From assembly GCF_000786205.1 (NCBI RefSeq), contig NZ_JROH01000009.1, positions 62,001 through 126,000 on the forward strand: 64,000 nucleotides of DNA. Reading direction: 5' to 3'. Below are positions 42,860 to 52,247 of this stretch, piece by piece (within the stretch, counting starts at the first letter, position 1; each line of letters opens with the position of its first letter). Below the pieces are notes generated by a model. The model was not told the origin of the DNA. It made no database searches and saw only the letters and a program-made list of their open reading frames with translations. The translations under genes were made by a program, and so were the position numbers. This DNA comes from Sphingomonas sp. 37zxx. GTDB taxonomy: Bacteria > Pseudomonadota > Alphaproteobacteria > Sphingomonadales > Sphingomonadaceae.

Positions 42860-45800
42860 ATGCGTTCTTCACGCACGCGTGCGCTCGCGCACACCACATC
42901 GACTATCGCGTTGCTGACGTGGCTGGCTTTGCCAAGCGCAGCTAGCGCACAAGCGACCGATACCCCGACAAACGCCCAGCCCGGCGCGACCGCCACCGTC
43001 GACAGCCAAGCCGCTGACATGGCGCAAAATCCGCAGGATGCCGCCGAACAGCAGGCAGACATCGTCGTCACCGGCGTCCGCGCCAGCCTTCAGCGTGCGA
43101 TCGACATCAAACGCAACTCCTCAGGCGTCGTCGACGCGATCTCGGCCGAAGACATCGGCAAGTTTCCCGACACCAATCTGGCGGAGTCGCTGCAACGGGT
43201 AACCGGTGTCTCGATCAACCGGGCCAATGGCGAAGGGTCACAAGTCGCGGTTCGCGGCTTTTCGGGCAGTTTCAACCTGGTGACGATCAACGGTCGGCAG
43301 ATGCCGGCGTCGAACGTCGATACCAGCGCGGGCAACGGCTTTGCCCGGGGAACGGGCCGATCGTTCGACTTCCAGAATCTTGCATCGGAAGGCGTCTCGA
43401 CGCTGGAGGTCTACAAGACCGGTCGCGCCGCCATCCCCTCGGGCGGCATCGGTGCCGCGATCAACATCGTCACGCGCCGCCCGCTCGAATCCCGCGAAAC
43501 GGGTGTCAACGGCTCGATCGGTGCAAAGGCGCTGTATGACACTTCAGTCGACATCGACGAAGGGGCCGGCAGCCGGATCACGCCCGAACTTTCTGGACTG
43601 TTGAATTATGCCAATGAGGACCGGACCTTCGGTGCCGCCATCTTCGGCAGTTATCAGCTCCGCGATTCAGCTTCGGTCCAGTCCAACCCCAATTACTGGA
43701 ACATCGTTCCAACCAGCACCTTCTTCAGGCCGGGCACCTATGTGAATGCGGGGACTGTGGTCGACAATCGCCCGACCACGCCGTTCGTGCAGATTCCCAA
43801 CGACAGCCGGTATCAGTTTTCCGAAAACTATCGCGAACGGATCAACTTCCAGGGCGTTCTGCAATTCCGCCCGACCGACCGGCTTGAATTCAGTGTCGAC
43901 AGCTTGTTCGCGCAGAACCGCCTGAAGGAAAACCGCTCCGAACAGACCAACTGGTTCAACCGCCCGTTCAGTCGCGTAACCTTCGACGACAATCCGAACA
44001 TGGCAACCGCAATTTTCCTGCAGGACTTCCTGCCCAGCGGGCCAAAGGATCTGGGCTTCGAGCAACAGGAATTCGCCACCAAGAGCCGCCTCGCCTCGGT
44101 CGGCCTGAACGCCAAATGGGAGTTCGCCGATGATTTCACGCTGACGTTGGACGGGCATCATTCGCGCTCGACCTCGTCGCCCGACAATCCCAACGGCACG
44201 TCGGCAACGCTGGTCGCGATCGGCGCGCCGGTCATCGCGGGCCATTCGGTCGATTATTCGAATGGCTTCCCACAGCAGTCCCAGACAATCAACGATTGCG
44301 CCGGCAAGGGCAATTGCAACAACGTGCTCGATATCGGTGATCTTGGATCACAGATCGGCCGCACCATTACGTCGCGGCAAACCCATCGTATCAGCGAAGC
44401 CCGCGCGATGGTCGGCTGGGATCTGGGCGGTGGCAGCCGCGTCGATGTGGGGGCCAACTACATCGATTCGGAGATGCGATCGACCCAGGTGCAATCGACC
44501 CAGACGCTGGGCAATTGGGGCATCGAGGACACCGGCCTGATCGAACAGATCGCCGGCGACCTGGTCGAAACCTATTGCCTCACCTGCAAGTTCGACAAGT
44601 TCAACCCGAACGCCCAAGGCTCGTCGTTGACCGCGTTCCGTGGCAGCGCGGTCGATCTCCTCAATGTCTTGGGGCCATATTATTCGGCGCGCGGCAACCA
44701 GGCGCAACCGGGCACCCCGGTTGACGACACCGTTGCCGAACAAACCTGGGCAGTATTCGGCCAGTTCACCTGGAATGGTGAAGTCGCCAGCCGGGCGGCC
44801 AATCTGGTGATGGGCGTCCGCTATGAAGAAACCCGGGTCAAATCCACAGCCGTTCAGGGCGAACCGTTCATCGATTGGGTGGCCGATAACGACTTCTTCA
44901 TTCGCGACAGCGGCGTGGCTACGCAGATTGTCGGGCGTGGCCGCTATACCAATTTGCTGCCAGCCGCCGATTTCAGCATCGAGCCGATCACCAACGTAAA
45001 GGCGCGCGTCTCATTCAGCCGCACGCTGGCACGTCCCGACTACGGCAATCTGTTCGCCACCGCATCTGCCGGTGCGCCGAACCGTCCGACGTTGCTTGGC
45101 GGCATCGCTGCGGGCAGCACCCAAAACCCGGCGCTGCTGCCGCTGCTGTCGGACAATTTCGACGTGTCGCTGGAATGGTATTACAAGCCGGCCAGCTTCA
45201 TATCGATCGGCTTCTTTGAGAAGCGCGTGCGCAACTTCGTCGGTAGCGGCGTGACCGAACAGAATCTGTTCGGTCTGCGCGATCCCAGCTCGGGCGCGCC
45301 CGGCACCCGGTCGGGTACAGCAGCCAGTCGCCTGACCGCCCAAAGCTATGATCTAAGCGACGTAAACCTGTTCACCTACACCGCATTGCTGATCCAGAAT
45401 AACGGCAACACCGCCGCCGCCGACGCGATCTTTGCCGCCAACTTTGCCGGAGGCGGTCTCAATCAGTCGTTTGTCGATAGGATATTGAACGAAGTCGATA
45501 TTCGCGCCGACGCCAATGATCCGTTGTTCCAATTTTCGGTATCGGCACCGATCAACAACCGCGAGGGCAAGCTCAACGGCTTTGAATTCGCGGTAACGCA
45601 CTTCTTTGGCGACACGGGCTTTGGCGTTGCCGGGTCGTATACCAAGGTGAATGGCGATGTGCGGGTCGATCCGTTCGCCGATCCGACGGTGAACATCTTC
45701 GCACTGACCGGCCTTGGCGACAGCGCGAACCTCACCGGCATCTATGACCGCTACGGCATTTCGGCGCGCGTGGCGTATAACTGGCGTGCGAGCTACCTCA

Positions 45801-46024
45801 CCGCCACCAACCAGGGCGGCAACCGCAACCCGCTGTTCACCGACGCCTTTGGCACCCTCGACGTCAACATCAGCTACGACCTGAACGACACGATCGCGGT
45901 AACGCTGGAAGGCATCAACCTGACCAGCGAAGTGGTTCGCACCTATGGCCGGACCGAGACCAACCTGGTCTTCGCGCAGGAACTGAAGCCCCGCTTCCTG
46001 CTGGGTGCCCGTTACCGCTTCTGA
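42860..46024 (+). CDS. TonB-dependent receptor 2
   Basis: A 1054-residue outer-membrane receptor related to receptor 1. The signal peptide (IALLTWLALPSAASAQ core) leads to a TonB-box-like DIVVTGVRASL, then plug motifs AEDIGKFPDTNLAES, RVTGVSINRANGEGSQVAVR and LVTINGRQMPAS. The barrel ends in LLGARYRF. The ATG at 42860 has GGGAGGGG upstream. A hairpin follows the stop, so the SapC operon behind it may be partly separate. The operator upstream places the receptor in the xylan regulon. It probably takes up a second class of oligosaccharide, for example acidic ones; this is inference. Confidence 0.92.
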   Translation: MRSSRTRALAHTTSTIALLTWLALPSAASAQATDTPTNAQPGATATVDSQAADMAQNPQDAAEQQADIVVTGVRASLQRAIDIKRNSSGVVDAISAEDIGKFPDTNLAESLQRVTGVSINRANGEGSQVAVRGFSGSFNLVTINGRQMPASNVDTSAGNGFARGTGRSFDFQNLASEGVSTLEVYKTGRAAIPSGGIGAAINIVTRRPLESRETGVNGSIGAKALYDTSVDIDEGAGSRITPELSGLLNYANEDRTFGAAIFGSYQLRDSASVQSNPNYWNIVPTSTFFRPGTYVNAGTVVDNRPTTPFVQIPNDSRYQFSENYRERINFQGVLQFRPTDRLEFSVDSLFAQNRLKENRSEQTNWFNRPFSRVTFDDNPNMATAIFLQDFLPSGPKDLGFEQQEFATKSRLASVGLNAKWEFADDFTLTLDGHHSRSTSSPDNPNGTSATLVAIGAPVIAGHSVDYSNGFPQQSQTINDCAGKGNCNNVLDIGDLGSQIGRTITSRQTHRISEARAMVGWDLGGGSRVDVGANYIDSEMRSTQVQSTQTLGNWGIEDTGLIEQIAGDLVETYCLTCKFDKFNPNAQGSSLTAFRGSAVDLLNVLGPYYSARGNQAQPGTPVDDTVAEQTWAVFGQFTWNGEVASRAANLVMGVRYEETRVKSTAVQGEPFIDWVADNDFFIRDSGVATQIVGRGRYTNLLPAADFSIEPITNVKARVSFSRTLARPDYGNLFATASAGAPNRPTLLGGIAAGSTQNPALLPLLSDNFDVSLEWYYKPASFISIGFFEKRVRNFVGSGVTEQNLFGLRDPSSGAPGTRSGTAASRLTAQSYDLSDVNLFTYTALLIQNNGNTAAADAIFAANFAGGGLNQSFVDRILNEVDIRADANDPLFQFSVSAPINNREGKLNGFEFAVTHFFGDTGFGVAGSYTKVNGDVRVDPFADPTVNIFALTGLGDSANLTGIYDRYGISARVAYNWRASYLTATNQGGNRNPLFTDAFGTLDVNISYDLNDTIAVTLEGINLTSEVVRTYGRTETNLVFAQELKPRFLLGARYRF

Positions 46025-46055
46025 TCGTCTTCCCGGCGATACCGTACAAAGCAGG

Positions 46056-46083
46056 AAGGGCCGTTCGTCATGGACGGCCCTTT
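46056..46083 (+). terminator. Probable terminator or attenuator after receptor 2
   Basis: AAGGGCCG / CGGCCCTTT forms an eight-base-pair stem, 31 bases after the receptor stop. Only three T follow directly (then CCGTTT), so termination may be partial and allow read-through into the SapC operon. Confidence 0.6.
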
Positions 46084-46145
46084 CCGTTTGGACCCGGCCC
46101 CGACGATTGCTACCCTGTCGTACTTATGAAGGGCGTTTCGACCGC

Positions 46146-46871
46146 ATGAACCGCGTTCTGCTCAACAATGTCGATCATCACGATATGAAGGTCGCGATCC
46201 GAACCGGCGCTGCCTTTGGCGATTGCGTCAATCAATTGCCGGTCTTTCCTTCCGAATTTCAGGAACTCCAGCGCGAATTCGCCATTGTCTTTCGCCGCAA
46301 CCATGATGCGATCGACGCTTTCGCGCTGCTCGGCCTAGACCGCGACGAAAACCTGTTCCTGGGCGAACATGGCTGGACCAGCCGCTATGTCCCGGCGGTG
46401 CAGCGGCGCGGCCCGTTCTCGATCGCACTGGCGCGGCCCGATGCCGACGGGGCACCCGCCAACCATGACTTGATGATCCATGTCGATCTGGACGACGACC
46501 GGGTCGGCGATCCCGCGGGCTTGCCGCTGTTTCGCGAACATGGCGGCAATGCGCCATATCTCGATCAAACCGGCGCGGTGCTTCGCGTCATTTTCGAAGG
46601 GATGCAGACCGCGCACGCGGTCAATGCTGAGCTTGATGCAGCCGGGCTGCTCAAGCCGGTGACGATGCAAATCGCGCTGGACGACGAAACCCAATATGAA
46701 TTGCCCAACCTGCTGACGGTCGACCCGCAAGCGCTGGCCGAGCTTTCGGGCGAGCCGCTCGAACGGCTGCACCGATCCGGGCTGCTGCATGCAGCGACCA
46801 TGGCAGCCTGTTCGCTTGGCAACATCGAAGAGCTGATTACGCGCAAGAATCGGAAGCGGGCCGCAACGTGA
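46146..46871 (+). CDS. SapC family protein
   Basis: A 241-residue protein of the SapC family, whose name comes from an S-layer-related locus but whose biochemical role is not established. Typical features are DHHDMKVAIRTGAAFG near the start, FPSEFQELQREFAIVFRRN, and ENLFLGEHGWTSRYVPA. No signal peptide or membrane segment is visible. The start at 46146 is chosen from the family-like MNRVLLNNVDHHD; the ribosome binding site is weak (GAAGGGCG, 12 bases away). It overlaps the cupin gene by GTGA and is the first gene of SapC-cupin-halogenase behind a receptor, an arrangement I recall as recurrent near receptors in sphingomonads and xanthomonads. Confidence 0.85.
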   Translation: MNRVLLNNVDHHDMKVAIRTGAAFGDCVNQLPVFPSEFQELQREFAIVFRRNHDAIDAFALLGLDRDENLFLGEHGWTSRYVPAVQRRGPFSIALARPDADGAPANHDLMIHVDLDDDRVGDPAGLPLFREHGGNAPYLDQTGAVLRVIFEGMQTAHAVNAELDAAGLLKPVTMQIALDDETQYELPNLLTVDPQALAELSGEPLERLHRSGLLHAATMAACSLGNIEELITRKNRKRAAT

Positions 46872-47899
46872 CACCGCCCATCACCAGCCGGCATGCGCGC
46901 GAGATTTCGGCCGACGATCCGGCGGCGGTGGATTTCGAAGCGCTGGTTGCAGCGGGGCAGCCGGTGGTGATCCGGGGTCTCGTCGCCGACTGGCCGATGG
47001 TGGCGGCAGGCCAAACCGGCGCGCAGGCGGCGGTCGATTACCTGCTGGGGTTCTACAATGGCCGCCCCGGCACCGGCTATACCGCCCGCCCGGCGCTGCA
47101 AGGGCGGTATTTCTACGACGACACGCTGACCGCGCTCGATTTCGAGCGCGAGCGCGTACAGCTCGACGCCTATCTCGCGCGCATCCTCGGCGCGCTGGGG
47201 GATGCAGACGCGCCATCCTTCTATGTCGGATCGACCGACCTCGACCAATATTTCCCCGGCTTCGGCGATGCCAACCCCCTGGCGCTGAACGGTCCCGCGT
47301 TCGAGCGGGCATTGCGCAGCATCTGGATCGGCAACCGCACCACCGCGACCACGCATTACGACATGTCGAACAACATCGCCTGCGTCGCGGCAGGCCGTCG
47401 GCGCTTCACCTTATTCCCCCCCGATCAAGTGGCGAACCTCTATCCCGGCCCGCTGGAGCCTACGCCCGGCGGCCAGGTCGTCTCGCTGGTCAACCTTGCC
47501 GATCCCGATCTCACCGCCTTTCCCAACTTCGCGATCGCGGCGCAGGCGGCGCAGATTGCCGAGCTCGAACCGGGCGATGCGGTCGTCTATCCGGCGCTAT
47601 GGTGGCATCAGGTGGAAGCGCAGGACGATTTCAACATTCTGGTGAATTACTGGTGGAACGCCGCGCCCGCCTTCCTCGATCCGCCGATGACTGCGCTGCT
47701 GCACGCCATGCTCAGCCTGCGCGATCGGCCCCAGGCTGAAAAGGATGCGTGGGCGGCGATGTTCGATTATTATGTCTTTGGCCCCGCTGCCCGCCCGGCG
47801 GCGCATTTGCCATCGGCAGCGCAGGGGCCGCTTGCGCCACTCGACGACATGGGCGCGCGAAGGCTGCGCGCTGAACTCTTGCGGAGGCTGAACCGATGA
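46868..47899 (+). CDS. JmjC-like cupin domain protein
   Basis: A 343-residue protein resembling the cupin_8/JmjC group of Fe(II)/2-oxoglutarate oxygenases. The N-terminal part (QPVVIRGLVADWP, 31-43) is typical. A metal triad is visible as H163 and D165 (THYDMSNN) and H247 (WWHQVE), with a supporting GRRRFTLFPPDQ strand, so it is probably an active oxygenase, with a peptide or small-molecule hydroxylation role unknown. It begins with GTG at 46868 and overlaps both neighbours by four bases (GTGA, ATGA), so it is made with SapC and the halogenase. The substrate may be shared with the halogenase. Confidence 0.85.
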   Translation: MTPPITSRHAREISADDPAAVDFEALVAAGQPVVIRGLVADWPMVAAGQTGAQAAVDYLLGFYNGRPGTGYTARPALQGRYFYDDTLTALDFERERVQLDAYLARILGALGDADAPSFYVGSTDLDQYFPGFGDANPLALNGPAFERALRSIWIGNRTTATTHYDMSNNIACVAAGRRRFTLFPPDQVANLYPGPLEPTPGGQVVSLVNLADPDLTAFPNFAIAAQAAQIAELEPGDAVVYPALWWHQVEAQDDFNILVNYWWNAAPAFLDPPMTALLHAMLSLRDRPQAEKDAWAAMFDYYVFGPAARPAAHLPSAAQGPLAPLDDMGARRLRAELLRRLNR

Positions 47900-49395
47900 A
47901 GCCGGTAAGACGTGTGGTAATTGCGGGCGGCGGCACCGCCGGCTGGCTGGCGGCAGCGCTGCTGACTCGGCAGATCGGTGCCGCGGTCGAGGTGACGCTG
48001 ATCGAATCGGACGAAATCGGCACCGTCGGCGTCGGCGAATCGACCATCCCCACCGTCCGCGCCTTTCATGCGCTGCTGGGGATCGACGAGCAGGATTTCG
48101 TCCGCGAAACCGGGGCGACGTTCAAACTGGGCATTTCGTTTGAAGGGTGGTCGCACCCCGATTCGCGCTACATCCATTCCTTCGGAACGCTGGGCACCTC
48201 GACCTGGATGGCCGATTTCCACCATTTCTGGCTGGAAGCCAGGGCGCAGGGCAATGTCGCCGACATCGGCGCCTATTGCCTGGAGCATGAAGCGGCGCGC
48301 GCCGAACGCTTCGCCGCCCGGCCCCATGCCGCGCTGAACTATGCCTATCATTTCGACGCTGCTCGCTATGCCCGTTTCCTGCGCGAACGCTGCGAAGCCG
48401 ATGGCCTGACCCGGATCGAGGGCCGGATCACCCGCGCCGAGCTGGACGCCGAAACCGGCAATATCGCCGCGGTGGTGATGGCCGATGGTTCGCGGATCGA
48501 AGGAGATTTGTTCATCGACTGCACCGGCTTTCGCGCGCTGCTGATCGGCGATGCGCTGGGCGTGCCCTATGAGGATTGGAGCCATTGGCTGCCGACCAAC
48601 CGCGCGCTTGCGGTACAGACCGCCGCGACCGGCCCTGCCCTGCCCTATACCCGCGCCAGCGCGCATGACGCCGGATGGCAATGGCGGATTCCGCTGCAAC
48701 ACCGTGTCGGCAACGGCATCGTCTATTGCAGCGACTATCTGTCCGACGATGCAGCGCAAGACCGGCTGCTGCGCGCGGTGCAGGGCAAGGTGCTGACCGA
48801 ACCGCGGCTGATCCGTTTCCAGACCGGCCGCCGTGCGCGGGCGTGGGAGCGCAATTGCGTCGGGCTGAGCCTGGCGGGCGGCTTCGTCGAGCCGCTCGAA
48901 TCGACCAGCATCCACCTGATCATGATCACCCTCACCCGGCTGTTACAGCTATTCCCATTCGACGGCGTCAGCCCGGCGGCGGCGGCACGATTCAACGACA
49001 TGTCGCGCCGCGAGATCGAAGGGGTGCGCGACTTCATCGTGTTGCATTACCACCTCAACCAGCGCGACGAACCGTTCTGGCGCGCGCACCGCGAAGCGTC
49101 GCTGCCCGACAGCCTGGCCGAGCGGATCGACCTGTTCCGCCAGAGCGCCCAGGCATTTCAGGCCAGCGATGAATTATTCACCGTCACCTCCTGGGTGCAG
49201 GTGATGCTGGGCCAGGAACTGCAACCCGCCGCGCACAACCGGCTGGCGATGCTGATGCCGCCGGGCCGGCTGAAGGAGGTGCTGGGCAATCTGGCGGCGC
49301 AAGTGACCGCCGGCGTGGAAAAGCTGCCCTCGCACCAATCCTTCGTCGATCAATTGGTCGCACTCGAACCAGTGCCGCTGCGCGCCCGCGCCTGA
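47896..49395 (+). CDS. Flavin-dependent tryptophan halogenase family protein
   Basis: A 499-residue member of the FADH2-dependent halogenase family. The FAD motif VIAGGGTAGWLAA (8-20), catalytic lysine K77 in ATFKLGISFEGW, the diagnostic WQWRIP (261-266) and the FVEPLESTS segment with E335 are all present, so the protein looks catalytically complete. It would need a flavin reductase, which is not adjacent. The ATG at 47896 overlaps the cupin gene by ATGA. Some relatives near receptor genes brominate or chlorinate free indoles in vitro, but their natural substrate is not settled. Its neighbours here are SapC, a JmjC-like oxygenase and a TonB-dependent receptor. Confidence 0.9.
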   Translation: MKPVRRVVIAGGGTAGWLAAALLTRQIGAAVEVTLIESDEIGTVGVGESTIPTVRAFHALLGIDEQDFVRETGATFKLGISFEGWSHPDSRYIHSFGTLGTSTWMADFHHFWLEARAQGNVADIGAYCLEHEAARAERFAARPHAALNYAYHFDAARYARFLRERCEADGLTRIEGRITRAELDAETGNIAAVVMADGSRIEGDLFIDCTGFRALLIGDALGVPYEDWSHWLPTNRALAVQTAATGPALPYTRASAHDAGWQWRIPLQHRVGNGIVYCSDYLSDDAAQDRLLRAVQGKVLTEPRLIRFQTGRRARAWERNCVGLSLAGGFVEPLESTSIHLIMITLTRLLQLFPFDGVSPAAAARFNDMSRREIEGVRDFIVLHYHLNQRDEPFWRAHREASLPDSLAERIDLFRQSAQAFQASDELFTVTSWVQVMLGQELQPAAHNRLAMLMPPGRLKEVLGNLAAQVTAGVEKLPSHQSFVDQLVALEPVPLRARA

Positions 49396-49416
49396 TGGCC
49401 GGTACCCGTCCGGCGA

Positions 49417-50052
49417 TCAGCTTTCGTAATGCGCGGTCGTCTTGGCGGCGAGTTCCTCGGCGGTGACGCCCGGTGCCATTTCGACCAGCCGGAACGCGCT
49501 GGCATGGTCGGGCCGCTGGAACACCGCCAGGTCGGTGATGATCATGTCGACCACGTTGCGTCCAGTCAGCGGCAGCGTGCAGGCCGGGATGAACTTGGGA
49601 TCGCCGTTCTTTGACGTGTGCTCCATCACCACGATGATCTTTTTCACCCCGGCGACCAGATCCATCGCGCCGCCCATCCCCTTGATCATCTTGCCGGGGA
49701 TCATCCAATTGGCGATGTCGCCATTTTCGGCGACTTCCATCGCGCCGAGCACGGTCAGGTCGATATGCCCGCCGCGAATCATCGCAAAGCTATCGGCGCT
49801 AGAGAAATACACCGATTGCGGCAGCTCGCTGATCGTCTGCTTGCCCGCATTGATCAGATCGGGGTCTTCCTCGCCGGCATAAGGAAACGGGCCGATGCCG
49901 AGCATCCCGTTTTCCGACTGCAGCGTCACCTCGACACCATCGGGAATATGATTGGCGACCAGCGTCGGGATGCCGATGCCCAGGTTCACATAGAAACCGT
50001 CCTGCAATTCCTTGGCGGCGCGCGCCGCCATCTCGTCACGAGTCCAGGGCAT
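49417..50052 (-). CDS. 3-oxoacid CoA-transferase subunit B
   Basis: The beta subunit (211 residues) of a succinyl-CoA:3-ketoacid-type CoA-transferase, which activates acetoacetate or a related 3-oxoacid. The catalytic glutamate lies in [23 protein letters not shown] and [18 protein letters not shown] are family signatures. The ATG at 50052 follows AGGAAG and shares one base with the stop of the upstream membrane-protein gene (TAATG). Subunit A lies 1.4 kb upstream at 51430 with two unrelated genes in between; normally A and B are adjacent. The tail lies 21 bases from the convergent halogenase gene. Confidence 0.9.
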   Translation of the reverse strand: MPWTRDEMAARAAKELQDGFYVNLGIGIPTLVANHIPDGVEVTLQSENGMLGIGPFPYAGEEDPDLINAGKQTISELPQSVYFSSADSFAMIRGGHIDLTVLGAMEVAENGDIANWMIPGKMIKGMGGAMDLVAGVKKIIVVMEHTSKNGDPKFIPACTLPLTGRNVVDMIITDLAVFQRPDHASAFRLVEMAPGVTAEELAAKTTAHYES

Positions 50053-50522
50053 TACAACGCTTCCTTTTGCGAGAGAATCGGCTTTGGTTTGAGGGCTGGC
50101 CACACCAGCCAAGTGCCCACCGCGTGAACGAGGCCATAAACGAGGACAATGAGCGAGGACCAGATGTTGAATGCGGTGCGTGCGTGCGGTTCGATCATGA
50201 TCGGAACGATCAACAGCCCTCGCGCCAGATAAATGCCGCTGATCAACACCAGCGCGGTGCGCATCAACGGCAGTTTCGGAAAGCGATCGGCACCCGCAAA
50301 GGCGTAGAGTGCCCAGACCGAAAGCACCGCGGCGATTCCGATCGTCATCAGCATGGGCTGCCACAGGCCGCGTTCGTCCATGCGCGCCATCCCTTCACCA
50401 GCACCGAAGAAACGATACCAGTCCGGCCCGCCGATGATCACCCCGATATGCAGCAGGGCCGCAATCAAGCTCAGGCAACCGCCAACCATCAACCAGCTTT
50501 TGCCCTGCCCAAGGCGCGTCAC
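50052..50522 (-). CDS. Small integral membrane protein of unknown function
   Basis: I do not recognise a named family with confidence. The 156-residue protein has four hydrophobic segments (about 10-30, 55-75, 87-107, 120-142) separated by short polar loops, one of which carries [17 protein letters not shown]. It ends in a basic tail ([15 protein letters not shown]). The start is GTG at 50522, forming a GTGA overlap with the phosphatase gene, and it shares one base with the CoA-transferase B start. It is therefore co-translated with both neighbours, although no functional link to CoA transfer is evident. Confidence 0.75.
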   Translation of the reverse strand: MTRLGQGKSWLMVGGCLSLIAALLHIGVIIGGPDWYRFFGAGEGMARMDERGLWQPMLMTIGIAAVLSVWALYAFAGADRFPKLPLMRTALVLISGIYLARGLLIVPIMIEPHARTAFNIWSSLIVLVYGLVHAVGTWLVWPALKPKPILSQKEAL

Positions 50523-51433
50523 GGCTGCGGTTCCCAGCGCGTTTCGGGCGGGTAAACATCGTCAAAATCGCCCCGGATGGAGGGGCCATAGACCGGGTTG
50601 GCGAACAGGAACCAGCCATTGCCCCACAGGCCATCATAGGGTGCGCCCATGGCCATCGCTCGGCGTTGCAGCGGCGGCAATTCGGGCTTGTTGAAGCCGT
50701 TGCGGAAATCGCCAAGCTGGTCCCCCGCCATCGCCACGACACACCAGCGCGCAGCGATCGTGGCGCGGCGCAAGTCCTTGCTCGAACCGCTCGCGTCATC
50801 GCCCATCAGGAACAAGGTTTCGCCATGCTTGAAATCACCAAGCCCTGCTGCCGAAAGGGTCTGCTCGCTATTCGCCGCGTTGGCGGCATCGCGATTCGTG
50901 TTGGCGATCAGCGTGATCCCAGCGGCACGCAGGGCGGCCAAGGCCTCTACCGCGCCCGGCATCACTACTGCCTTGCCGGTGCCGGTTTTTTCCCAGTCGT
51001 CCCAGGTCTTGGCGTCGAACTGTGCCCCCTTCAGCGCGAACCAGCGCATTGGGCCGATATTCCAGATCAGCGTCTCGTCCGCATCGAACACCGCCGCGAG
51101 GGGTTTGTCGCCGCACGCAACAGGCTTCCCGGTCGCCTCATCGATAATCACGCTATCAACAGGCCGCACCTTTGCCTTGGCGAGCGCATATGTCGTCAAC
51201 GCATGATAGGTCTGCTGAACCGCGATTGCCCCTTCGGCTGAACTATATAGCCATTGCTGGCCCATCGGTACCGACGGCGCTGCAATGGGCGCAGGGACCA
51301 GCGATCGCTGATTCATCGAGCAGGCAGACAACGCAACCAACGCGGCGATCGCCACGACAGGCTTGCTTCGGCCTCGGCCTAGCCTCAGCCACCCCTTTCG
51401 CCTGTAAGAGGGGACGAGGCTGGCAGAAATCAC
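50519..51433 (-). CDS. HAD-superfamily acid phosphatase, class B / e(P4)-like lipoprotein
   Basis: A 304-residue HAD phosphatase resembling the surface acid phosphatase and 5'-nucleotidase e(P4) group. Motif I is [11 protein letters not shown], slightly different from the usual DVDET form; further motifs appear as IANTNRD and [17 protein letters not shown] lipobox-like LVALSAC around residues 32-38 follows a basic stretch, so it is probably an outer-membrane or periplasmic lipoprotein that frees phosphate from nucleotides or sugars. The GTG at 51433 is taken because it overlaps the CoA-transferase A stop (GTGA); an internal GTG nearer the hydrophobic segment would give a more normal signal peptide. 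Confidence 0.8.
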   Translation of the reverse strand: MISASLVPSYRRKGWLRLGRGRSKPVVAIAALVALSACSMNQRSLVPAPIAAPSVPMGQQWLYSSAEGAIAVQQTYHALTTYALAKAKVRPVDSVIIDEATGKPVACGDKPLAAVFDADETLIWNIGPMRWFALKGAQFDAKTWDDWEKTGTGKAVVMPGAVEALAALRAAGITLIANTNRDAANAANSEQTLSAAGLGDFKHGETLFLMGDDASGSSKDLRRATIAARWCVVAMAGDQLGDFRNGFNKPELPPLQRRAMAMGAPYDGLWGNGWFLFANPVYGPSIRGDFDDVYPPETRWEPQP

Positions 51434-52137
51434 GCGACAGTCCGCTCGCGCACCGTCCGAAACTCGATCTTCTTGTCATACGGCGCGCCGACGATCATCC
51501 GCTTCACATAAATGCCTGGCAGATGCACCGCATCAGAATCGAGCGCGCCGACCGGCACCACTTCTTCGACTTCGGCAACGCAGATCCGCCCGGCGGTCGC
51601 CATCGGCTGGTTGAAGTTGCGGGCGGTCTTGCGGAAGATCAAATTGCCCGCTTCATCGGCCTTCCAGCCCTTGATGATGGCAAGGTCGGCACGGATGCCG
51701 CGTTCGAGAATATATTCCTCGCCGTCGAAGATCATCGTCTCCTTGCCCTCGGCCACCTTGGTGCCGACTCCGGTCTTGGTATAGAAACCCGGTATCCCCG
51801 CCCCGCCGGCGCGGCAGCGTTCGGCCAGCGTCCCCTGCGGGCTGAACTCGACTTCCAGCTCGCCCGACAGATATTGCCGTTCAAATTCCTTGTTCTCGCC
51901 GACATAGGACGAGATCATCTTCTTGACCTGGCGGGTGCGAAGCAGCTTGCCCAATCCTTCGCCATCAATACCGGCATTGTTGCTGGCGATCGTCAAATCC
52001 TTGACCCCCGATGCCTGAATCGCATCGATCAGCCGTTCGGGGATACCGCACAGGCCAAACCCGCCGGCGCAGATCGTCATGCCATCATGGAGCAGCCCGT
52101 CGAGCGCGGCGGCGGCATCGGGATAGAGTTTCTTCAT
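51430..52137 (-). CDS. 3-oxoacid CoA-transferase subunit A
   Basis: The alpha subunit (235 residues) of the CoA-transferase whose beta subunit is at 49417. The CoA-binding signature [12 protein letters not shown] (23-34) is present, with [12 protein letters not shown] and [16 protein letters not shown]. The ATG at 52137 follows AGGAGA. It heads the operon A - phosphatase - membrane protein - B. The SNNAG and SENG signatures of the two subunits favour the succinyl-CoA:acetoacetate type over the 3-oxoadipate type, but this cannot be proven from sequence alone. Confidence 0.9.
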   Translation of the reverse strand: MKKLYPDAAAALDGLLHDGMTICAGGFGLCGIPERLIDAIQASGVKDLTIASNNAGIDGEGLGKLLRTRQVKKMISSYVGENKEFERQYLSGELEVEFSPQGTLAERCRAGGAGIPGFYTKTGVGTKVAEGKETMIFDGEEYILERGIRADLAIIKGWKADEAGNLIFRKTARNFNQPMATAGRICVAEVEEVVPVGALDSDAVHLPGIYVKRMIVGAPYDKKIEFRTVRERTVA

Positions 52138-52247
52138 CGGGCAAGTCTCCTATGCCATCGGCACTAGCGATTCCGGGGTCCGGGGGTCAAGCAACCACGC
52201 TCGACTTGCGCGTCCGCATGCGGGTAGGACGGCGCAGGAGATTGACC

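Noticed and set aside
49396..49419. Terminator between the halogenase and CoA-transferase B genes
   Set aside because: A small GCCGG/CCGGC hairpin exists, but there is no T run and it overlaps the gene end, so evidence is too thin.
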